A stretch of 64,000 nt of DNA. Source: Zantedeschia hybrid cultivar. Lineage: Eukaryota; Streptophyta; Magnoliopsida; Alismatales; Araceae. This document shows positions 11,867-23,439 of this stretch, in pieces. The DNA lies in NCBI GenBank assembly GCA_030544215.1, contig JARZZO010000016.1, positions 41,190,001 through 41,254,000 of the forward strand. Reading direction: 5' to 3'. The notes under the pieces are model-generated. The model saw nothing but the letters and a program-made list of their open reading frames with translations. It did no database searches and was not told the DNA's origin. The first letter of the stretch is position 1. Each line of letters starts with the position of its first letter. Made by a program: the position numbers and the translations under genes.

Positions 11867-13173
11867 CTATAATGTAACTATAAGTTCAGTTGCTTCAAAG
11901 TCTTCATCGGATTCCAGGGCACACTTCTTGATTGGAGATGTATGGGAAAACTCAGGAAGTTCACAGCGAGGCAGGCTGAGTTGAGTATGACATCGATGAG
12001 AATTGTATAGAACTAACTCAGTAGCCCCAATTAGTTTAAGCTCTGCACCCGCGGCACGGCATACTCGAATGGGCTTTCCTACAAGAGCAAGTGGTGAAGA
12101 GTCGAACCCATATGATGGCATTGTCTTCAGATAAGCTCTCCAGTCAGCTCGAGTCTTAAGTTTAGGCACTCGATTGATCATCCTCTCATTGAATTTCACA
12201 ATGTTGGAAATATGGAAGATAGGGCTATTCTGATATATTTGAGATGGTCTTGCAGAATTCCTAGTGTGGTATTCAAATTTGAAGTGCAACTCAACCCACA
12301 GAGCAAATAGAAGCATACAACCATAGAGAGGCTGACCTGTAGATGCTACAGAAAGTCCACTGTAGAGATAGGCTAGAATCACTGTGCCGATCTGTCTTCC
12401 CTCAAAGATCTCGTAGATTGCGCTGACTTGATCATCTTCTAGTATGTTGTCTTGAGCAGGAAAGAACAAAGCTCCAACTAGGCACGTGGTGAACACTTTC
12501 ATCACGTTCTCAGTATCATCCTCTCTAAGATCTTCAATCTCGTACAAAGTCCACTCTGCTAGCTTTGCAAGATTAATTCCTTTCTTGGTGAGGCATCCTT
12601 TAACTTCTTTTGGATTATTCACGATCTTCATCAACAATTGTTGACCTGTAATCTTTTCCCTCACTAGAGCCATCTTATTCTGGATCACTTCATTGTTATT
12701 CAACTTAATCTTAGGAAGGCCCAATAGAAGTTCGGCCTCTTCTAGAAGAATAGTGCATTCAAATTCAGGAAAAAGGAAAGTATGGGTTTGAGGATGCCAC
12801 AACTCAACCAAAGCACCCATAGCCGCCCAATCCACGTTTAAACTCTTGTAATGCTTTGCATGAACTACTAGACCTTGGATGTTCCACTTGGAAACAAAGG
12901 ATTGCATGGAAATAGTAATATTTTTAGCAAGCGTACGAATCCAAGGAAGTGATGTAAATTTTCTTGGACTGAGAAACAAAGGATATGCCTAGAAGAATAA
13001 AAAGGAGAGTTGCTATGAAGAACTTAAAGAACGTAGAGAAAAAGGGAATTGAAGAAAGAAGAATTTAAGAGGATTTAACTTACTTATAGGTTAGGATCTC
13101 TTCCACTTAGATGATCCTTCACATTGGAGAGCTTCTCGAGCGTCTTCTTCATCCTCTTGCTTAAAGAATTCAT
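11867..13173 (-). pseudogene. Antisense DUF7745/PMD-like gene (aORF2), copy A, two exons
   Basis: Exon 1 (13173-13084) starts MNSLSKRMKKTLEKLS and is followed by an intron with GTAAGT donor and CTTCTAG acceptor. Exon 2 (12988-11867) is open for over 370 codons. It reads WAAMGALVELWHPQTHTFLF then LLEEAELLLGLPKIKL, the pattern of the PMD/DUF7745 superfamily, and later CLVGALFFPAQDN and GCMLLFALWVELHFKFE. The last codon of exon 1 before the donor is TAA where copy D has CAA, and exon 2 stops about 30 residues early (copy B reads on to KELKKIRL). It shares strand with the PMD gene and lies upstream of it. Function is unknown; the family call is from memory of the pattern. Confidence 0.65.
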
Positions 13174-14213
13174 CTTGTTCTTGAGCTTCTTCTTCTTGAA
13201 ACCTTGAAAATCCTTGAACTTTGGAGAAAATCTGTTGCTTTCAATATCTAGATTGTGTTAGGGTTGCCTTGATACAAGTTAATGAAGTTTATATAGAGAG
13301 AATCGCGATTCTAGGAAGTCTTTTCCGGATTGGAGAAGGGATGAGTATGGAAAGAGTTGGAATTTGGATTGAACACAGCCAGAACTTGTTTCTGCGACTG
13401 AAAGGCGTCGTTGAACAGGGACGTGTTTTGTTTCATATTAATGGTGTCGACGTGACACGACGCGTTTCAGGGTTTTCTGTTATTTGCTCGAAAAGCTATG
13501 TTTATCTAGATTTTAATACATTTGATTGAAGTTACTGATGATTTCTAAGTACAAGAAATTCAGGAAAATCCAAATGAAGCTGAGAATGTCAAAGAAGATC
13601 CCACTGTGGGAGTTTATGAGTCCCAACTGTGGGTATAAAGATGGTTATTTCTATCTCTTGTATTCTATCATGTGATTAATTTGCATCATCATTACTATAT
13701 GTTAAATATTTATTAGACTATATCAAGGACCTTGTGATTTTGATGAAACTGGAATTTGAGTTCCCCTTCAACAAAAACAGTAATAATTCCAGAGAATTCT
13801 TAATCGCACGGATAGGCTGTTGGATTGTTAATTAGTGAGGACGATGGTTCCGCTTTTGTGAAACGGTGCATAGATAAACAAGCTTCGGCTTAGTACTAAA
13901 TTGCAGAATTAGTATCTTGACTCATTAATGACAATTTAACAACATTATCCTTGATTAATTTATATTTTATTTGACTTTATATTTTTTTTTAGCCCAGCAT
14001 GCATCATGTAGGACTTTAATATAACTGTGATAAGAATTAATTCTTGATTAAGTTTAAGACCATTGATCAAATAATTCCAACATGATATGAAATATTCCAT
14101 TCTGAATTAAGTATCTTTATTATCTTTGAGGTTCGCTTGAAGATATCCTTGTAATTCTATCCTTTATTGGATTCTTCATCCCAAATATTTCTTGTTTTCT
14201 TTTAAGAGTCATC
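13174..14213 (+). other. 3' internal noncoding region, Gypsy A
   Basis: This region holds the upstream part of aORF2 (13174 to about 13500), with two palindromic units at about 13397 and 13440. The rest matches 45130-45879 of copy D closely (for example CCCACTGTGGGAGTTT and TATCAAGGACCTTGTGATTT). I see no gene in it. A pyrimidine-rich tract ending TTTTAAG lies just before 14214 and could be a 3' splice site on +. Confidence 0.6.
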
Positions 14214-14511
14214 ATGGTTCCAGCACGTCCACATTGGTTGGCAATTGCTCCCCATGATGAAACCTACAGGGTTTGTGACCTAAGGTACTTCCCATTCCTG
14301 GAGGTTGATCAACCTTATTTTATTTCCTTGTCTATCTTATCCAGACAGGATCGATTTCATCGATATTATTGAGTTACCTTCATTGATGATTTTGAGAAAA
14401 ATTCCAAACATGTGATGTTGAGAGCGTGTCTCATCACACCTTGACATCACCTTTTCAGTACATTCCATTTCATTTCACTCTCTTGCAAAGACGATGCCAA
14501 GGTGAAGCAGC
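14214..14511 (+). pseudogene. Small sense ORF before the 3' LTR, copy A
   Basis: A broken copy of the ~100-codon frame that is open in copy D at 45880-46182. It begins MVPARPHWLAIAPHDETYRV and contains VMLRACLITP then LFSTFHFISL; it has one frameshift and two stops. The frame ends on the first bases of the LTR. The last bases before the LTR (CCAAGGTGAAGCAGC) sit where the polypurine tract should be. The product is not recognised. Confidence 0.5.
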
Positions 14512-14778
14512 TGTACACACGCTAATTTTGACATCATTTTGAGTAAATTTCATATCATAAAATCAAAAGGGCTCTTTTCCTTCAGCCGGCTGAAAGAGGA
14601 GAATCAAGGACTCCAACATCTCCCAATTCTAAAAGAGGTAAGCGATCAACCTTTGTCTTTTGGAACTTTTTAGTCAAAAGTTTCTGGCGATCACATTCAC
14701 TTAATTTTTAATAGGTTTATTTGTCATTTAATCAACATAAATTTTCATGATAATCACATCCTAATTTGAGCACTCACA
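14512..14778 (+). repeat. 3' LTR of Gypsy A, internally deleted
   Basis: It starts TGTACACACGCTAATTTTGA and ends TTTGAGCACTCACA, matching both ends of the ~1.28-kb family LTRs at 39678-40961, 42233-43509 and 46178-56845. About 1 kb in the middle is missing, including all four palindromic units of the U3 part. The palindrome TTCAGCCGGCTGAA is kept at 14581-14594. The LTR end abuts the interior of aORF2 of element B without a gap. Confidence 0.85.
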
Positions 14779-15362
14779 CTATCCTCTTAGAAGAAGCCGA
14801 ACTTACTTATGACAACATGCTTCTCTTAGCTCTGTGGGTGGAATTCCACTTCAAATTCAACCATAATTAGAAAAAAGTTTCAAAGATATCCCAGACATAT
14901 CAGCATAGCCCTATCTTCCATATCTCCAACATTGTGAAGTTCAACGACAACATGACCAATCGTGTGCCCAACTTCAAGACTTGAGCTTACCGACGCGCTT
15001 ACTTCAAGACTATGTCTAGAACTGGATTCGAATCCACGCCACTTGCTTTCATGGAAAAGACAGTTTGAGTGCGCCGTGGTGCTAGCACAGAACTCCGACT
15101 GATTGGGGCAACCGAATTCGTTCTCTATAATCCACATCGTTGTCATCCTCAACTTGGTATGCCACACTACGAATTTTCAAAAATATCTTCTCTTTCTCCA
15201 ATCAAGAAGTGGGCTTTACGAACTGACGAAGACCTTGAGGCGACAGAACTTATTGCAACTCTGTGGAACATCGGCTTCACCCGTTGTGTTAAACTTCCTT
15301 ATGAAGCCAATCGAGCATTATGGAAATCATATGTAAAAGAGCTTAAGAAAATCCGACTTTGA
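14779..15362 (+). pseudogene. Antisense DUF7745/PMD-like gene (aORF2), copy B, truncated
   Basis: The C-terminal part of the gene described at 11867-13173, antisense to element B. It begins at once after the LTR of A, in the codons for LLEEAEL, and jumps to MLLLALWVEFHFKF, so about 150 residues are deleted. It then follows copy A (SPIFHISNIVKFN, TELRLIGATEFVLYNPHRCH) with three stops. The last 97 codons (15069-15362) are open and end WKSYVKELKKIRL, which gives the natural C-terminus that copy A lacks. Confidence 0.7.
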
Positions 15363-16133
15363 AAGTTCTTCATCCTTATCTTCAAGAATTTGATGTATTT
15401 CCATTGAAAAAATCATTTCTTTATTGCAATAAATTCATTCATTAATGTTATGCAATTTTCTTGTAATTTTCTTTGAGTGAAATTGTGATTTTTCCTCAAA
15501 ATATCAGGTTCGGGCTTATCTAATTCAAATCGCGTCAACTCAGAGAGATGCTTTTCAGCATAATTCAATTTCCAAAATAAAAATTTATCCTCAAAAGAAC
15601 CCAAAATTGTGTCTGGTAAGCAAGACGCTTTTATCTTACTCTCTCCTATTTTTCAGAGATTTTCAACAATTAATCTACTGAATCGCGTCCACCTTCAAAG
15701 ACGTGAATAATAATTCTGCCAGATTTTCTGTGGTACGGCCTTGACCAAAAGAGGTGGTAAACTCCAAAAGGCGTCGTATGTAGGGGACACGCTTAAGCAA
15801 TTTCAAAAATTTTATGTTGCCGCCTCAATTTGTGCGCCACTGAATGGCGTTGCCGTCCCAAGATGCGATTCAACCAATTCAAACAGGATCCTGCGAGCCC
15901 GAGGCCCTTTTCTTCTCACTCTCTCTTGGGTATTCTCTCTCTTCCCTTTCCATCTTCTCCGGCGACAGTGGTCCTCCGGCCATTCTCCTCCTTCTCCGGC
16001 GAGCTTCCTCACTCTGGCGAGCTCCACTTCCTCACCCACTCTCACAGTCTCTCTCTCGGGCTTCATCTCTCTTATCTCTCACTCTCTCCATCCGAGCTCT
16101 TCTCCCCGAACTCTATCTCTCTCTTCTCTAGCC
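15363..16133 (+). promoter_or_regulatory. Upstream region of PMD gene B
   Basis: The gap between aORF2 and aORF1 in element B. Three palindromic units start at about 15677, 15764 and 15837 (spacing 87 and 73). From about 15900 to 16133 the + strand is a CT-rich leader running up to ATGG at 16134. Copies A and D keep the same order (palindrome array, then pyrimidine-rich leader, then PMD start). Promoter function is inferred from position only. Confidence 0.6.
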
Positions 16134-19100
16134 ATGGAACAAGGAGGACCTAGCGGGGTAGGCGGGAAGCGACACCGGGTCATGGCAATCGAGGTGGTGG
16201 AAATCACCGAGGGTGAAGTAATGGTGGCAGAACTCGCAAAGGTGGCGCCCTTCATGGAGGCCGCGGAAGCTCCTCCCGAGGTTCCAGTGGGCGAGGCGGC
16301 AGCGGCACCGGCCGAGGAGGCCGGTCCACACTTGGTAAGCCTCGAGAACACTCCTTATTATGTTAAAATTTCAATTTTTAGGGGGGAAGAGGAACCGGCC
16401 ACAAATTCTAGGAATCTGTGGTGAAAGGTGTCTAGGGACAGGGACGCCTTTTGAAATGCGTCCCTGAACCCTGACGCGATTCAAAAAAAGGGATAATTAT
16501 TTCAGAAATTGATTATTAATGCCTTAATAAGTTATTTGATGAGTTATTTGACAATCGCATGGGACAATGAGGACCAAGATATCTTGGGACCTGGTGGTGG
16601 CGGCGTACCGTGGTCTCCCGGACTTTTAGAAGGCACGACTGGCGGAGATGGGGTTTAAGGAGATCTTGGAGATCGAGCCTTTTTGGATAGATTTAGTGTT
16701 GGTGCAGGTATTGAGAGAGAGATGGCATGCCGAGAGCCGGGCATTTCTGATGCCCTGGGAACATATGATCCCCAGTCTCAAGGATGTATGTAGGATCACC
16801 AACCTTCGGGTAGAAGGTAGAGCAGTTAGCGGGACCACATATCCCGATTATCATGGGCTAGCTCAGGAATTGCTGGTGTTAGATGTGATAGGGATAGAGG
16901 GTCGAGAGTCTCGGACTCTCCTCAAGACGGCGGTAGAGAGATCCCTAGGACTAGAGGAGCCCAGGCAACATACCGATGAGTCCCGGGCTGAGCTGAGAGC
17001 GAGACTAGCCAAGGCGGCTAGTGAGGTATATTGCCAAGATCCTTCTGATAGGGCTAGAGCAGATAGGGACCTTAGGAGGTTCTTAGTCTTCTTCTTCGGT
17101 AGGCTTCTCTTTGGGACGAAGGGAGACTACATCTACTGTTGCTTCCTAAGTCTCCTTGTAGATCAAGATAGGTTAGGAGAGTATGCCTAGGGTGCAGCCC
17201 TACTGGCTCATCTCTTCACCGGCCTTTCCGCCGTCACACCGAACCGGGAGACCACCATCAGCGGCTTCACGCCATTCCTTAAGGTATTTATTTTAAATAT
17301 GTTCATTAAGTGCTTATGATACAATGCATGTGATGATTCTAACTTATATGTTCTTTTATACAGGTCTAGAGTTCTTATTATTTTCCTCTGGGCCGAGCGA
17401 GGCCATCCACATAGCCGGCGGCAGTCCCACTTGCCCGGCATTGACGTTCGGTGGTAGACACGGTGCCACAGCATCACCAGTTGACGGCCCTCCGCCGTCA
17501 GTTCTTCGACTACCTAGAGTTGTTGGTAAGTTTTAAAATTCTTTTATTCTCATTATTAACTATTTCATGGTTTATTAGAATGTTTAAACATTTAATTAAA
17601 TACTTTATTAGAGTATTAATTAGCATGTTTAATTAATATAATTAGATGTTTTACTAACATGTATGTTAAATGTTAAATGATTAATATTTGAATTTACATC
17701 TTATTAAATGTTTATTGCTTTGAACATGACACAGTTTATTTATCTATTTTATTAATTATTTGATATGTGATATATAATGCGACTAACCTATATGAATGCA
17801 AGTTATTTGACGTCCGTACCTTGGTATGGATGATGCAGGACAGCCCTGGGTAGAGCAGGGGCGGGGCCAATCCGGGCGTCAGATGTGGCTACACTGCATG
17901 AACGAGATAGCCCTCCTGCGCCTACAACTGGTGATGCAGACGCTGGGGCTGCATAAGGAGTGGGTGGAGGAGGAGATCCCGGAGGAGATCGGGAGGACCA
18001 TACGGGGCAAGCAAGCCCACACCGACTGGAGTGCCAAATTTTCGGATCAGCAGGGATGATTGGCATTGATATGGAGTCCCGGTAGAGTCATAGGCGGTGA
18101 GCAACGATGCTTACCTGTAGCATTACCGGGCCCACTACGCGGCCCACCTCCAGCTACTCCTCCCTCTCGATGTAAGTATTATGATATGTATGCTATGAAT
18201 GCGTCTTTCATTTTATTAATTATCTTGCTTATATTTGTGAATGCATGAATGATGTGATATGTTATGAAAAATGCAGGATGCACGGGATGCCACCATCATC
18301 CCACTCCGTGGCTACCTCCAGGATGCCAAGGCCCAGTTAGAACAAGTCCAGAAAGAGTTAAATGAACTGTTAAGTGTAACATGCATGAATGACATATACA
18401 TTATGAATGTTCCCTTTTATTATTAAACTGTTTTGACACTTGCACACTGACGGTGATCTCCTTTTGTTACAGCGTGCCGCTTATACTCATGCGGCGACTC
18501 CCTCATCCTCTACTGTTGCCGGCCTATCTTCTAGTACCGCTCACGAGGCTGCCCTCGCCGACCTGCGGAGTCAGTTGGCCCTAACCATTCGACAAGCTAC
18601 CCAAGCTGAGGAGGATGCTACTACTCGGGTAAGTTTTCGACCTGCTTCTTGCGTAGTACCTTTATTTGCTTGATCAGTTGGCTGATGGTGTCTTTTGTTG
18701 CAGGTCCAAGAGCTTTGCATGGCGCTTGGAGAAAGAGATGATGAGTTGGCACAGGCCCGTAGTTCAGCAGCCAGGGTTGCTAAGTGTTAGTTTAGGTGGC
18801 CTACAAGCCAATCTAACAATGTAAATCTCGTTCATTATTAATAAAATGGCAAAATATTCATTATGTGTAAATCGCGTTAATTATCGTTTCATAATGAAGT
18901 CCGTGAATATGTGCTATGGTGATCAGATTATGATGAGATCATACTAATGAGACTGATCACTTAAACACACATATTCTTATTCGTTCCTAGTCGGAGGATA
19001 TCCGAGAAGGACATCGGATATCCGGTTAGACTAGTACAGATTACTCCTGCTCATATGATGAGGGTGACTGGTCTCATAAGTCACTTGTGTGGAGACACTA

Positions 19101-20536
19101 AGGCGAATCTGTAGGTGCTCATTGGAGAATGAGTTCACTGAACTGATCCGACTGAATCGCTGGATGGTATTGTACCTCACTGTCAACCAGTTTGATTCTA
19201 TTGTCGCAGTTGCGTGGATGGTCTTCGGACCTGAGACACCAAGGACACCTTGGCGGTGGACTTCTGTGCTTTGACCTTGGTTTACGAATCTCTAGCCATG
19301 GGATTCTAATACGCCAAGGATTGGGTACAGCGGAATACCGTCGAAGGGAATTGTGTGTCAATAAGGAATCATTCGCTCTCGGTACTTAGAGAGAGAATGC
19401 TCTAGGAAGGATGCGCGAAAGTCCCTGGCCAGGGCGGACGATAATATCGGAAAAGGAGTTTTCCGATATTCATCAGTGGCATCCAATCCAAGTGAGTCGA
19501 CCGGTTAGGGTTTGACAGCTCGCCATACCCTGAGTTGACTCGAGAGCATTGTACGAATGAAGGATTATATCCACGCGGTAACTGTCGACGGAAAGGTTCC
19601 AAGAGTGGGTTACTTAACCCCAAATACCTTCCGGGTTCACGCGGTGTTGTTTGGCACCCAACGTGATCGGAGGCCCGGTCGAATTCGATGTGCGACATCA
19701 ATTCGATTGATTAATTGATTAATAAAGAGTTATTAATTAATTAATAAAGCCAGTGAGGAGTCACTGGGCTTACTGGGCCATTAACTGGACTGGTACTTGG
19801 GCCTAGAGGGTCACACGCAAATGATTCTCAAGGCGATGGATAAATAAGTGGGTTTTATACAAACCGGGGGTTTTTGTGAAAAATCGCGCGGTTAGTATAA
19901 AACATAGCGAACGGGCTGAGCAGGCCAAGCTGCTGCTAACCCTAGCCGCCCCTCCTCAGTTTCTATCTTCCTCTGGAGTCCAGGCAGATCCAGATCTGCT
20001 CCGCCGCTTCTCCGAATCCCGTTCGATGGGAAATCGTCCGCGCACTGCGGCGATCATTGCGGCGACCAGTGGAGGCTTCGCGGGCTGCGAAGAACGACGA
20101 ACTCGAGGATATCCGTCGCGGGGAGGATCGCGTGGACTTCGCTAGAGGCCGGGCGCTTGCGCGGCTTGCGGTGTCACACCGACGGAACCGAACGGCTGCG
20201 GATTCGAATCCGCACACGGTGAGAATTTCGATAATTAGATTATCGTATTTTGTTCTTCGAAACGGGAAACGGATCGCTGTAAAATTTTATTTTCCGCTGC
20301 GTAAGCGATCCGGAGAAACCGAGAAAACCCAACAGCTGGAAGAACAGTTGGCGAGGCTCTCCACCTCTCAGTTGGCGAGGCCTGTAGTTCGGCTGGAGAT
20401 CTTGACGGAGGAGAGGGATCGTGACCGGTCCCGATTGGAGAGTCTCCAAGGCCGGCTATCAATGGCGGAGCACGAGTGCCACAGCATAGAGGCTCGATAC
20501 CAGCGTGCATGGCAGCGGGCGTTGGAGCGAGGATAG
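16134..20536 (+). pseudogene. Antisense PMD-like gene (aORF1), copy B, seven exons
   Basis: Exons: 16134-16334, 16561-17283, 17364-17525, 17803-18171, 18277-18368, 18473-18628, 18704-18784 joined after the inserted LTR to 20335-20536. Donors GTAAGC, GTATTT, GTAAGT, GTAAGT, GTTAAG, GTAAGT match copy A in place. The exon 2 acceptor reads AT instead of AG. Exon 1 starts MEQGGPSGVGGKRH. Exon 2 has MGFKEILEIEPFWID, LRERWHAESRAFLMPWEHM and FLVFFFGRLLFGTKGD, open for 180 codons (16648-17190). The end is LEEQLARLSTSQLARPVVRL...RALERG, likely coiled coil. A few stops (exons 2, 3, 4) and the LTR in exon 7 kill it. Two palindromic units lie in intron 1 at about 16420 and 16450. Confidence 0.8.
18785..20334 (+). 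repeat. Solo Copia LTR inside PMD gene B
   Basis: A full-length copy (about 1550 bp) of the LTR of Copia 1, starting TGTTAGTTTAGGTGG and ending AACCCAACA, with no internal region beside it. Flanking 5-mers CTAAG and GCTGG differ, so no target duplication is seen. Solo LTRs usually arise by recombination between the two LTRs of one element. The palindrome TGCGGATTCGAATCCGCA is intact at 20197-20214. Confidence 0.9.
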
Positions 20537-21955
20537 GCGAGTGCTTTCACCACCAGTATAGCAGTATCTTTCGGCCAGGCTGGACCAAGCATCATGGGAC
20601 CACCGCCTCCACCAGCACGAGGGCCAAACATTCAGGACAAGGCGCAGAGCCAACTAGACGAGGGCGTAGGGGAGAGTCAACCGTGATGGCTGCCATCATG
20701 CACTTTCTTTTCATTTTGAAGTCCTGTAGATGGACTTACACTTGTACATAAACTCTTCTGATATATGAATGGAGTTTCTTGAGTTGTCTTTATACTTTTC
20801 TCTATTGGTTTTCTCTTCATACCTGCATGCGGCTTGAACAAACAAATTAAATATCTGTTCAGGCTTAGCCCCTTACCCAGTTAAGTAACTGGCTATTTGA
20901 TCCTATCCTTGGTAGAAGGGTCAAGGTGCAAAGCTTTTATTTAATGAAGGCAAATAAAGATAATTAAAGGAAAACGAACAGTAAAAATGCAACATACAAG
21001 CATGCAAATGCTCGTTGAAAATAGAAAGGATGCAACACTCATGATCTAACAAACAAATGCTAACTGAAATATTTTTTATTTTGCAATTGCAAGTTTCGAA
21101 ACATCTAATATTTTTGGTTTTGAAATATTCAATTTTTTTTTTATGGTTTTGCAATATTCAATTTTTTTGTAGTTTTGAAATATTTAATTGTTTTGTGGTT
21201 TTGAAATATTTGACTAACCTAAGGACCAACATGGTACTTGGACCAAAAGAGTATATTCATTTATAAACATAATTCCCAGATCATTCTTTAATAGCTTAAT
21301 CCAGATTTATTGTGCTTGAAATATGTTCGTAATCATGATCCCATTGGATGGTGAGACCCTTAGTCAACCTCAGTCGTTCCTCAAATTTGGAGTACACCTC
21401 TTTAGGATGAAGGGAAGAATTGATTTAGAAAGCCTGCGAGAAGGTGCTGGAAACCCAAAAAGATGTCCCTCATTTACCCTATTATCCGTTGGAGTTCGGT
21501 CATTTTAACTTTTACGGGGTATTTAACAACCTTGCGCTCCCTTTTCATTTAATTTTGTGCCCTTTTGATATGATGTTTGTAATGTTGAGCGGTCTTTTGA
21601 TTATGTTGGATCTTTGCCCTTGCTTTTTCTTTTGCTTTTTGTAGGGCAAATCTCTCCCTTTTTTTTATGACGGCCTCCTACTAAGATGACAGGTATTTTC
21701 AGTAGTCTATTCTAAGCCTCGTTCCGACGTCATGGGCCGAGAGTAAAACAGAAGTTTTGTTTCAAAAGAATGAGTTGTACTTTTTCACTTTTAGTCAAGC
21801 TTTCGGTATTCCTTGGGCTTCACATCTCTTGTTACTCACGATCTAAACATGTTTATGTGCGTTTGAATTAGATTATCAAAGACTAATAAGGGAATTTGAG
21901 TTTTCAAATTTTCAGACCCCACTGGTCCTTGCACCATACTGATCGACTCATTAAA
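20537..21955 (-). other. Post-pol noncoding region, Gypsy B
   Basis: Matches 7443-8254 of element A in reverse (for example the CTCGGCCCATGACGTCGGAA block near 21730). No gene is seen. About 21092-21214 is a short AT-rich tandem repeat of roughly four units of TTTTGAAATATT followed by T-rich spacers, absent from element A. Confidence 0.65.
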
Positions 21956-23200
21956 CTAAGGGTAGTATTTCTTAAGATAGAGACCATTCCAAAGATGAGT
22001 TAGCTCTTGCCCTTCTGCATTAACTAAACGATAGGTGTTAGCGGGAAAAGCATGCGAGATAACATAAGGTCCTTCCCAGTTGGGTTAGAGCTTAGAATGC
22101 GGACCACCAGGTTTTACAAAGATTCTTTTGACAACCATTTTACCAACTTTAAACTTTCATTCAATGACTTTCTTTTGATAAAAACGTGCTAATCTATTAT
22201 GATATACTTGTGCATAATTAGCGGCTGACCATCTTTTCTCATCTAAAAGTTTCAATTGAGCTAAGAGTGCTGAGCAGTGCTCATCAATGGAAAAACTCCT
22301 TATTCAATTGTACTCTTAATGACGTGAGGAGGACTTCGTATGGAACTACCGCCTCCATTCCGAATGTTAAGGAATATGGAGTCTGCCCAGTGGGCGTACG
22401 GATTGAAGTTCGGTATGCCTATAAACCCTCCATTAATTTCTCTAGCCAATCGGAGAACTTATTGGATTTACACGTTTTTTTGATAATTTTTATTAAAGTC
22501 TTGTTAGTTGCTTTTGCTTGGCCATTGCCTTGCGGATAATAAGGAGATAAATGATGTAATGCAATTTTTGTTGCAGAGGTCCTTCAACTCTTGTGATATG
22601 AACTGTGGTCCATTGTCGGTGATGATGGTGCTTGAAATTTCGAATCTTGTGATGATGTTCGTCATGATAAACTTGCAGACTGTTGACGTTTTGATTTCCG
22701 CATAAGCTTTGGCTTCTGCCCATTTGGTGAAGTATTTTGTTGCCGTAAGAATAAAGGATTTCTGCTTAATGCCGAAATTGGGATCACCGAAAGGTCCAAT
22801 GATGTCGAATGCCCACTTGGAGAAAGGCCACAGGGAGGAAACAGGATAGAGTGAAGATGCAGGAGAATGGATTTTGTCGGCATGAAGTTGACACTTAGCA
22901 CACTTACGGATAAACCCTACACAATCTTCTTCTATGGTTGGCCAATAGAATCCTTGTCGAAGGATCTTTGATAACATTTGTCCATTAACATGGCCACCAC
23001 AAACTCCTGCGTAAGCTCCTTCCATAACCTTCCAAAGCTCATCTTCGTCCAAGTATCTCAGAAGAACACTATCAAAACTTCTTTTATAAAGTGCTCCTCC
23101 AACTAGAGTGTATCTCTAAGCAACTCTCCTGATAGTTCTTTTTTCCTCAGCTGTGGCTTCCTCAGGATAAGATTGATCTTCACAGTATTTGGCAATCTCA
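21956..23200 (-). pseudogene. Integrase, Gypsy B
   Basis: The integrase of element B, ending NGLYLKKYYP at 21956. The zinc region reads MEGAYAGVCGGHVNGQ...CAKCQLHADK: the first His is Tyr, the second is kept. Core Asp in FDIIGP and Asp in ITDNGPQF are visible. A small deletion after KDLCNKN shifts the frame, after which HHSSPYY and NGQ-type residues appear in another frame. The C-terminal GPY module (NWEGPYVISHAF) is present. Open from 23052 to 22504. Product as in element A. Confidence 0.85.
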
Positions 23201-23439
23201 AAATACCATGGTTTCTCTTCATCTGCCATCTCTTCTTGCCATTCCAATAGCATGATTTATCACTTCTCCACAATATCTCCATCTCTGACCTTCTTTAGCC
23301 ATTTCTCCTTAATCCTAAGGAATGAAGGGTCTTTCACGGCGGGTGAGAGACGCCTATGGACAATGATTGATTCGGATTGTTTGCTGATTGGGAAATTCAT
23401 GAATGATGCGAGAGAAGCTAGAGCGTCAACTAAGATGTT

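Larger units (their letters stand above)
1..14778 (+). mobile_element. Ty3/Gypsy element A, Tat-like, 5' end outside window
   Basis: This is a decayed LTR retrotransposon whose 5' LTR and start of gag lie left of the window. Order on the + strand: gag end, protease with G-patch, spacer, reverse transcriptase, RNase H, second RNase H, integrase. It continues with about 7 kb holding two genes on the opposite strand and a 267-bp remnant of the 3' LTR. Two RNase H domains and extra antisense genes 3' of integrase are known traits of the Tat lineage (for example Grande). Many nonsense codons and at least three frameshifts make it inactive. It is closely related to element B on the other strand, and the two meet tail to tail at 14778. 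Confidence 0.85.

Noticed and set aside
19089..19701. Short frames recurring at 19.1, 47.4 and 55.2 kb (METLRRICRCSLENEFTEL on +)
   Set aside because: They recur only because the Copia LTR recurs; LTRs are not coding and the frames overlap on both strands.
20197..20214. A tRNA gene suggested by GATTCGAATCC
   Set aside because: No acceptor, D or anticodon arms can be drawn around it; only the T-arm-like dyad is present.
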